From Glandiceps talaboti (taxonomy: Eukaryota > Hemichordata > Enteropneusta > Spengelidae), in the NCBI RefSeq assembly GCF_964340395.1, contig NC_135559.1, positions 4,566,501-4,630,500 of the forward strand: a stretch of DNA of 64,000 nucleotides. The letters are read 5' to 3'. Below the pieces are notes generated by a model, which ran no database searches, had not been told where the DNA came from, and was given only the letters and a program-made list of their open reading frames with translations. Shown here one piece after another: positions 32,867-64,000 of the stretch (the first letter of the stretch is position 1; each line of letters opens with the position of its first letter). The translations under genes were made by a program, and so were the position numbers.

Positions 32867-33098
32867 TCTATGAATGTTCTCAATCAGCCAGGTATGAAAT
32901 TAATAACGAAATAATTATAATCTATCCTACTGGACTTGCTGTTGTTTCATCATGACATGATAATTCTACTCCGCCAGGTGTCACAAACCATCTGTCATCA
33001 GATCATCAGTCGGCCTGAAGAATCGTCCAGGATAGGACGTGAAACTGTTGCCATTCAAAACAACAGCAAGTCCAGTAGGATAAATTATATTTACGTTA
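32867..33098 (+). mobile_element. 232-bp Penelope-like short element with 13-bp TSD
   Basis: TTACCAAAGTATG flanks both ends (32854-32866 and 33099-33111). Inside, arms of about 45 bases (32902-32947 and 33058-33098) are inverted copies that include TATCCTACTGGACTTGCTG. A hammerhead-like core lies between them at 33012-33052. Inverted arms, variable-length TSDs and a hammerhead fit Penelope-like elements. No coding sequence, so non-autonomous. Confidence 0.65.
33012..33052 (+). ncRNA. Candidate hammerhead ribozyme 2
   Basis: The core CUGAAGA (33015-33021; position 7 is free in the consensus) is followed by stem II CGUCC (33024-33028) with GGACG (33035-33039), then GAAA (33041-33044). Stem III is two pairs, AC with GU, around a single U. 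The GUU cleavage triplet ends at 33049. Stem I is three G-C pairs, GGC (33012-33014) with GCC (33050-33052). This is a type I layout with a very short stem III, as reported for Penelope-like elements. One-base stem III closure suggests activity as a dimer, if any. Confidence 0.55.
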
Positions 33099-33169
33099 TT
33101 ACCAAAGTATGAACGTACAAACTGAAGTCAAATATATTGAAATTTCAATCAAAGTAGACAACATAAAAT

Positions 33170-33393
33170 TTATTTATTTGTATACCATCCAACAGGCATT
33201 ACACAATAACAGGAGGAGGGTTCGGTGTTTGTGCAGGATTCCCCTGGAAAACTCGCGTTTTTCGGTAGAGTCAAACTGAACGACAATCTTCGTACTTACA
33301 TCGGGGTAAATTTAATCAAACCCAGACTGGGTTCGAACTCCGACCGCAGTGGTAAGAGGCAAGTGTTTTAACCACGTCACTCGGCCACTGGCA
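33170..33393 (-). mobile_element. tRNA-derived SINE
   Basis: Read on the minus strand it starts near 33393 with an A-box-like TGGCCGAGTGACGTGG, has a B-box GAGTTCGAACCC (complement of 33329-33340) at the proper distance, continues into an unrelated body and ends in an AAATAAATAAATT tail at about 33170-33182. These are the pol III promoter and tail of a tRNA-derived SINE. Confidence 0.78.
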
Positions 33394-34123
33394 ACCACAA
33401 ACAAAATATTATACATTGGAATCATCATTAGAAAAACCGAAAGACAATTCCAACATTACAATGGACATCGAATGTTTCAAAAGCAACATGAAATTTATTC
33501 TTTATACCTTGTGGAAATCCTTGTACAGCTCTCTCTCTCTCTCTCTCTGTTTTACAAATTGAATAAAAAAAATAGTGTATTTGAGCTTTTTACGTTTAAC
33601 GAGTAACTGAATACATGTATTGTTGCATGTTTTGACTTAGATTTTTTGTAAAGCTTGCTAGCATTAATATTTGGCAAAAATGTACACTAGTCTATGTATT
33701 GGTGTAATTCTGTTAGACCTAAATTCTAATTCAAATCATGTAATTAGTCAGTGGATATAAACATGGTTGTGAATTTAGTCATTAAAATTAGAATTTCATA
33801 TAGACCATATTACACAATGGCTGTTTATTTCAGTTTGTTGTTTACGGAGTTCTGAGGTTCTGTACAAGGTCGCATGTACCGTTACCGGGTATATTTCCTG
33901 TCAAACGTTGCTAAGTTTTATGGTATGCAACCGTTGGTGTGTCGACCAACGTTTTAAACAAGTTACTGTTAAGAGTTATGAGTTTAACCACAGACAGTGG
34001 TTCACCAAAAAGAGTGACTGGACTAAAACATGCAGTGTTGTAGTCTCCGAGTTCTAGATAAAAGGGTCTAATCATTAGTCCATCTATCAGTCGGTCTGAT
34101 AATGTCATTAATGAATCGTCCTC
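33394..34123. other. Non-coding, nothing recognised
   Basis: A short CT run at 33530-33548 only. Confidence 0.4.
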
Positions 34124-34336
34124 TTCATTCATTCATTCATTCATTCATTCATTCATTCATTCATTCATTCATTCATTCATTCATTCATTCATTCATTCAT
34201 TCATTCATTCACCCATTCATCATTCCATCCATCCATCCATCCATCCATCCATCCATCTATCCATCCATCCGTACCTACGTATCGTGACCGACCGACCGAC
34301 TGACTGACTGACTGACTGACTGACTGACAGACAGAC
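34124..34336 (+). repeat. Compound (ATTC)n(CATC)n(TGAC)n microsatellite
   Basis: ATTC repeats to 34210, CATC repeats 34225-34270, then ACCG/TGAC repeats 34285-34336. Confidence 0.96.
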
Positions 34337-36812
34337 AAATAGACATACATGTACCTGCAGACGTTGGCCCTTTCTCACGTGGTTCTAAGACAAATACATG
34401 CCACTTAATATGCAAAATTCAGATTTTAATAAACAAACAATGTTGTTCGTAATTGTTTCATGACATTTATTGTCTGACCTTTTGGCAACGACCTTTCAAC
34501 CTGCGTATTTTTGAGACAGTGCAGTGCGATACTTTACTCACTCAATCGCAAATGGATCAAACAGTTTTACATTGCTCATCTTCCAAAGCTTTTAAAACAA
34601 ACACATTGAACTCTCGTCAGTTTTCACTGTGCTGTCATTCATTGAAGCAAATATTACGTCAGTACACATTTTCAAATGTTTCCGAAATGTTATAGGTATT
34701 ATTTGAACAGAAAGACAATATAGAGATAAGTAGATTATTCCTTCAATGTGTTCTACTATTAGCATGTTTAGTCTGGTACAATCACGACTGTGACGGTCAC
34801 TGGACAATTCACAGCGATTCTCACTCAAGATAGCAATAAAGGCCACAGTAAAGTTCTACTATCAATGAAGTACAAAACTTTTCAGTCAATATGGAGCAGT
34901 GTATTTTCGATGACAATTTTCGGCTTTAAATTTGTAATGTGATTTTAAAATGATAATGTCGTCATTTTTTTCGATTTTCTCTTTAAAATTCCTTATGAAA
35001 CCAATAATCACGGACGGTTTGTTTGACAAGTTGAATACATAATTATATTATCATTATAATTTGGTATATTTGATTATCACATTTTCAAATATCGATTTAA
35101 ATTTAATCGTATGCTATTGATTAAATTAGAGATTACAAATACATCCGTTAGAATATTAGATTAGCAAAATACTGCCTATACTAATCTTGTCATAGCCTAC
35201 AATAATTGGTGAAAATTATGAGAAATGGTAATTTTCAAAGTTCATTTTGGGAACTGTGTCGTTAAAGGATAATTCTGAAAGATAAAAGTTTGCTAAATTC
35301 AAAACAAACATTAAAAACTGAAGCGCTTCCTATCTTTAGGTTACTATAAACAATGTACGGCCAGTGTTATACCATGCACAAGCCAAATTATTGTCTTTTT
35401 GAACTGAAAATGTGGATTATATACCCTGCACGTTCTACGTAACGCGTACGACAACCTGTGTCTACCTCACTAGCTATGTGGTGCTCTAGTGAAAATTTTC
35501 CAAATCGCCATAATTTTCTCCAACTTTTCATGATAAAGTGTATTATTTCCTGAGACTTTCTTTATTCAGCCTGAAAATACTCGTGACCGAAGGGTTTTGT
35601 CACTATTAGTCTAGCGACTCGTAGTGACAAGGCCTCATAGATCACTAGTATTTACCTTGGCTAAAAGAAAAACAATACTGGGAAATAATATCTCTAATAA
35701 TTATGATGATCTCTCTCAGGCTTAAAAACAATTATAGTAACATCATGTTCCTATGTCTTGTGATATATCGCACTTTTTTGTTCGTTCATATATTCGTTTC
35801 ACTTAAGAACCCTTATACCCAATTCTCAGACCAGTTGCAGATGCAGTCTTAGCCCTAGCTTATTGATCGATAAAGAACCACCATATGGGTATATACAAGC
35901 AATCAAAATTCCCCTCCCAAAATTTGTGAGTCACGTGTGAAAATCTTCATATATGAGATTTTAATTCAATTTTCATCACTTCGTCAAATTGAAATTATTA
36001 CTTACTTCACACGTTACTTTGTTTAGTTTTGGCTTGTTATTGGCCTACATAGATGTAGCTAAGAGTCTAAAATGGCTAATTTGATATTTTCATCGTCTCA
36101 AGTTTATTGAATATGTATGGTGTGTACGGACTATTATCATCGGAAATCTCAAAATGAATTATAATATACTGTATATACTCTTACATGAAATATTGATATT
36201 ATATCAAGCTTAGCAGTATTTTTATCTTTGATCAAAAATCAATAACTTGGAACTAAATTGAATGAAGTAATTTTACCTGTGTGCTGTGTTCATTTTTTTA
36301 CGCCGTTTTGTTACATTTGCCTCGGGATTATTTGGTTAAAAAGGAAAGATTGTGCGGCGTATGGTCTCCTTCTCAGAAATTACTCTCCTGGGATATTTCG
36401 ACTGAACAACAACAATAGTAGGACAAATTGGTGTGTTCAATTTGGAACTACAGCAAACTTACCTGACAAATTGTAGTCGTTGAAATCCAGTTGGCAAAAT
36501 ATTTAGTTCTGGCCTCTGAGGATGGTCTCAGTTTGAAAGCACGACGAACTTGGCATTAGATGCATTACGTTGTATTTGAAGTTGTCTTGTGTACGTGCCT
36601 GCGGCTAGCATGATTTACACAAATGTCCTTCTGAAAATCAGTCAAATTGCAGTGAGGTCCTTAAATAATTGTTTATCTATAGTGATGCTTTTGGAACAGA
36701 AAGAAAGCTAGCCAGGATGTGTACTAGAAACCTACAGAGTTGGGATTTGTTGATATGACGATATGATAAAAAATACCGATAAATTTTTTTGGTCATGAAT
36801 CAGTTCAGTATT
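34337..36812. other. Non-coding, nothing recognised
   Basis: No gene or repeat is supported. Confidence 0.4.
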
Positions 36813-36895
36813 AGACTAGTCTTTGGCTTACGAACCTGGTCACTCAGCGTGGTCATCATTTAATGATGGCCAAGTTCGAACGCCAAAGACCAGTC
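36813..36895. repeat. 83-bp foldback (GACTAGTCTTTGGC arms)
   Basis: GACTAGTCTTTGGC-TACGAACCTGG at the left is inverted in CCAAGTTCGAACGCCAAAGA-CAGTC at the right, with an inner palindrome GGTCATCATTTAATGATGGCC. Likely a tiny MITE. Confidence 0.7.
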
Positions 36896-37011
36896 TCCAG
36901 AAACATGGGTGAATGATGAGCGATCACTGTAGGACTTACTCTGGCTCATGTCTGAGTGTGAGTTCAAGACTCAGCTAGAACAATTGATGCTAAATATTGA
37001 GACCATCCAGT

Positions 37012-37053
37012 TGTTTGTTTGTTTGTTTGTTTGTTTGTTTGTTTGTTTGTTTA
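37012..37053 (+). repeat. (GTTT)n microsatellite
   Basis: About 40 bp of GTTT repeats. Confidence 0.95.
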
Positions 37054-38568
37054 TGTGGTGTTTACATAAAACATGTGATCACGACGTCATCTATTCTCAG
37101 TTAATCGTTGTGTTTGTACGGCAGTGGGTTATTTTAACAATAATTGTAACAATGACATAAATAGCCATCCAGCTTCTGTGCTAATACTCACAAATAGGGT
37201 TAGTGTTTGTAACACACTACTCACCAAAATCCTACAGTAGCCGAGGAACTCACCTGAGTACATAACTTGGTAATGCAAATCTAAATTTAAGTCGACTTGA
37301 AATAATTCATTGTGACGTTGAACATGTAATAAATTGAATTAAATACTTTAAGACGATGATGACATTATCATTTGAGAATGACCGTTTCCATGGTTTCACC
37401 ATACATCTATTGGTTCAGTTTTATCACAGAAAACGAATGCTTTTACTTTCAGGTGAACGTTTGAAGTGAGACCAAAATTTTTCATTGAAGATTTCTTTTT
37501 TTAAGTATTAGTAATGTAGATGAATCGTTTAACCAGAAAATTCGCATCGCCGACACTAGTGCGAGTTAACAGTCAGATATCATAGATAAAAGTCAATCTG
37601 ACCTGGATATAAATTCCCGTCAATCGTATCAATTACATGTACCGAATTAATTGTATAACGGGTTGTCTTTTTCAATGTGAAAGACTAAGCTGACCTCGAT
37701 GACCCTACAGTTTTATTTACCTTGCTCTTTAAATGACCGTACGTACACATAAACCAAGTATGTGACTACTCGCTGCACAATAAACACAAATTGAGTACTG
37801 ACAAAAGAACAATGGTAGCAGGGGTAACTCCGCCAGAGAGGAGAAAGTATGCGTTGTTGGCGTTGGTCAGTTGCCAAGACAACCAAACTTTGGGCAAAAA
37901 CAACACGACCAGGTACTATTGTCATATAGACGATCACAGCATCAAACAAAAGAAACTGATAGCGTTACGGATCGCGGCCGGGACTACTTTCAATCTATGA
38001 GCAAAAATAACTTAATGAAATAGCGAATTTTGGAATGAAATTTGACTAATAAACTTACACGTACATTTAATCTAGTGAAGCTTACGAGTTTGAATAATAT
38101 GTTTTATTAGAGTTACTCGTTATTAGTTTGATCACAATTGAAGTTAGAAATTGTTCCATGCGAATTTACTGATAACTGTGGTGAACCTCCCCGTATAATA
38201 ATGGTCTATTCCTGAATCCAGCACACACCTTTGTGCATTTCATATTTAAATTACACCCGATCTAATGTTATCACACTTTACACTGCTCTATCGGATGTCG
38301 TACGTGAATCTATCGAACTTATCCGAGAATTGGTGGAAGAGTCTAACATCTGCCGTGTGGTAGAGACTTTAGAAGAGGCGGGAAAATGGTTGGTAAAAGT
38401 TGGACTTTCTCTCGATGTGAATAAGTCATGAAAACGACAAAAGGGAACATTAGCTATCTACCTGTACATGTGTATATGTAGTAGGGGTGTACCGTTCTTC
38501 ACAACACACTGTGGGCTTAACGGAGAATCATAACTGACACATCCCCATTCTTTTTCTGTTATTTGTAG
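37054..38568. other. Region upstream of exon 2, with possible RT relic
   Basis: Contains the X-box-like motif at 37870. The frame 38270-38428 encodes a helical, charged peptide ending RVVETLEEAGKWLVKVG then LSLDVNKS, resembling the W...GL.LN..K(T/S) stretch of non-LTR reverse transcriptases. It is short and ends at a stop, so it is at most a relic. Confidence 0.3.
37870..37883 (+). promoter_or_regulatory. X-box-like (RFX) motif
   Basis: GTTGCCAAGACAAC matches the imperfect inverted repeat bound by RFX factors (GTTGCCATGGCAAC) at 12 of 14 positions. It lies about 700 bases upstream of exon 2 in a locally CpG-richer stretch (37800-37990). RFX sites drive genes of ciliated cells, and some atypical cyclases act in ciliated sensory neurons. 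Function here is inferred. Confidence 0.35.
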
Positions 38569-62655
<24,087 letters not shown>

Positions 62656-63080
62656 TATAATCATATAGATATCAAATCTTTTATCATTATATTTATGTTT
62701 TACTACAAATATAACTTATATTTAGATCAATATTTTCAAATATTTACATAAACTACAACTTCCATATATTTCAGGAAGAGTTGTTACCACTTGCATCAAT
62801 ATTTTAGTTATAAATTTGTTTTTGAAAACTTCATTGTTTAGTTCTAAATTTTGTTAAAACTTGCATCAATATTTCAGGTCGAATTTTAGGTTCATCATTT
62901 ACGTTACTTCTTCTAGACTTGTAGCTGTCATCATGACAATGGAGTTTGTTTTCATTTATCGTGAGTTCTGTCTTAGGCATTCAAGATAAATTTTGAGATT
63001 GTGGTTTTGTTACTCTTTGTGTAAACTTTATTCTATGAATGGAAATATAATCCAAATAAAAACACAAGCCCTACCCGTCC
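62656..63080 (+). other. GUCY1B2: Probable 3' UTR of the cyclase gene
   Basis: AT-rich sequence with no open frame follows the CSIV stop codon and leads to a canonical poly(A) signal at 63055-63060. The cleavage site would be about 63075-63090. The extent is inferred from the signal only. Confidence 0.6.
63055..63060 (+). terminator. Poly(A) signal AATAAA (long form)
   Basis: Canonical AATAAA about 400 bases after the CSIV stop codon, the first good one downstream. Confidence 0.6.
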
Positions 63081-64000
63081 AAACCTTAAACTATTTATCA
63101 ACTGAACTAACTGATAAATGCAAAGTGTTTTAAGTGGCACACGTTGATGTTATATACTATTTTACTCAAGTAAAAATACTTACATAAAATTTCGATTAAA
63201 CTATTCTAGTGTAATGTTAAAGTCAATGCACGCCTTCTATGACATCACAATGTATCGGATCATTTATAAGTTATATCTTAATACCAGGTTTGAGTTCAGT
63301 CAATTACAGGTTATGTGGTTACGTGTATGCTTCAGTACAGTAAGCGAGTGCCTTTTCAATATGCATTAAAAAATTACTTTAAACCTATAAACAACTTGTT
63401 CCACTTCAATTAACCATTTATCCAATTCTTAAATCAAAATTAACTAGCACGCCCCCACAGGTGAAACAATTTTAAACGGAATGAGAACTATTTGTAGACT
63501 AAGAACTTCGATAAGGCATTTACTCCACTGAAAGACTCGTCGTTGCGGGCGCCCCACTCATTGCTGAGAACCCGGACAACGACAACTAAATCTTTCAATC
63601 CAGGCATGTACGCAAACGGTTTATCCCCTGAAGACTTAGTGTTTTGGATTTAAAACAATGAAGAACTTCTGTAGCATTCGTTTCTTCTATATCTATATCT
63701 AGACAATAGTGTCCCAGTGTAGAGGCGTTCATAACTATTTATTTTGATGCTGCCGACAAGGCAACGATCTTTTCCTCATCAGTGTAAACAAATACGTTAT
63801 AATAATAATTAGCAGTAGTGTTGTGGTAAATAATTACAAAAACGGTTTGAATCGTCGACTAGTTTCGCATTTCACTAGGCCTTTTTATATGTCAAGAAGT
63901 TGGAATAAGAATTATGACACGCCATAATTTAGAAATAAACTTTATTTTGACGTACAAAAATCTTAAGAACATTTTTCGCATATTGGTTCCATTTTATTTG
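63081..64000. other. Non-coding downstream sequence
   Basis: No gene is supported. On the minus strand, CTGATGA (63777-63783) is followed by a GTTGCC/GGCAGC hairpin, recalling a decayed Penelope-like end, but no GAAA core follows. Confidence 0.4.

Noticed and set aside
63740-63783. Minus-strand hammerhead
   Set aside because: CTGATGA and a hairpin are present, but the GAAA core after the hairpin is missing.

Overview
The window is AT-rich, intron-rich animal DNA. It looks like an invertebrate bilaterian: one multi-exon gene spreads over tens of kilobases, splice sites are GT-AG, simple-sequence tracts are very abundant (CATA, TGTC, GATA, AT, TC, AAT, CTA), and there are SINE, LINE, Penelope-like and terminal-inverted-repeat (TIR) remnants. 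The species cannot be named from the sequence alone. There are no operons, bacterial genes or CRISPR arrays.

The only protein-coding gene I can support is on the plus strand, from exon 2 at 38569 to a stop at 62655. It encodes a soluble guanylate cyclase beta subunit of the beta-2 (GUCY1B2) / atypical Gyc88E type. Its domains in order are an H-NOX heme domain with proximal His103, an HNOBA/PAS-like region, a signalling coiled coil, a class III cyclase catalytic domain and a long low-complexity tail. Every splice phase agrees, and the chain with the CSIV end is 779 residues. Coding exon 1 seems to hold only the ATG. Two candidates for it end exactly at an ATG before a splice donor, at 7532-7534 and 28798-28800, so intron 1 would be about 31 kb or 9.8 kb.

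The most interesting point about the gene is its 3' end. Two terminal exons with strong acceptors both join exon 13 in phase. One (61212-61282) ends in a polybasic tail. The other (62591-62655) ends in CSIV, a CaaX prenylation motif. The chain also keeps both metal-binding Asp residues together with the base- and transition-state residues, so it could work as a homodimer.

Layout: 1-7531 is non-coding with a TIR element (1114-1393), a local duplication and CATA tracts. 7535-38568 is candidate intron 1 or upstream DNA. It holds a palindromic element with a hammerhead-ribozyme-like core (12769-13144), a LINE 3' remnant (21462-21936), a seven-copy minisatellite (22104-22671), a TIR element (25178-25522), a TSD-flanked element with a second hammerhead-like core (32867-33098), a tRNA-derived SINE (33170-33393) and an X-box-like motif (37870-37883). 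38569-62655 is the cyclase gene, with TIR and foldback elements in introns 2, 3(edge), 4, 7 and 11 and a 350-bp microsatellite in intron 8. 62656-64000 is 3' UTR with AATAAA at 63055, then non-coding DNA.
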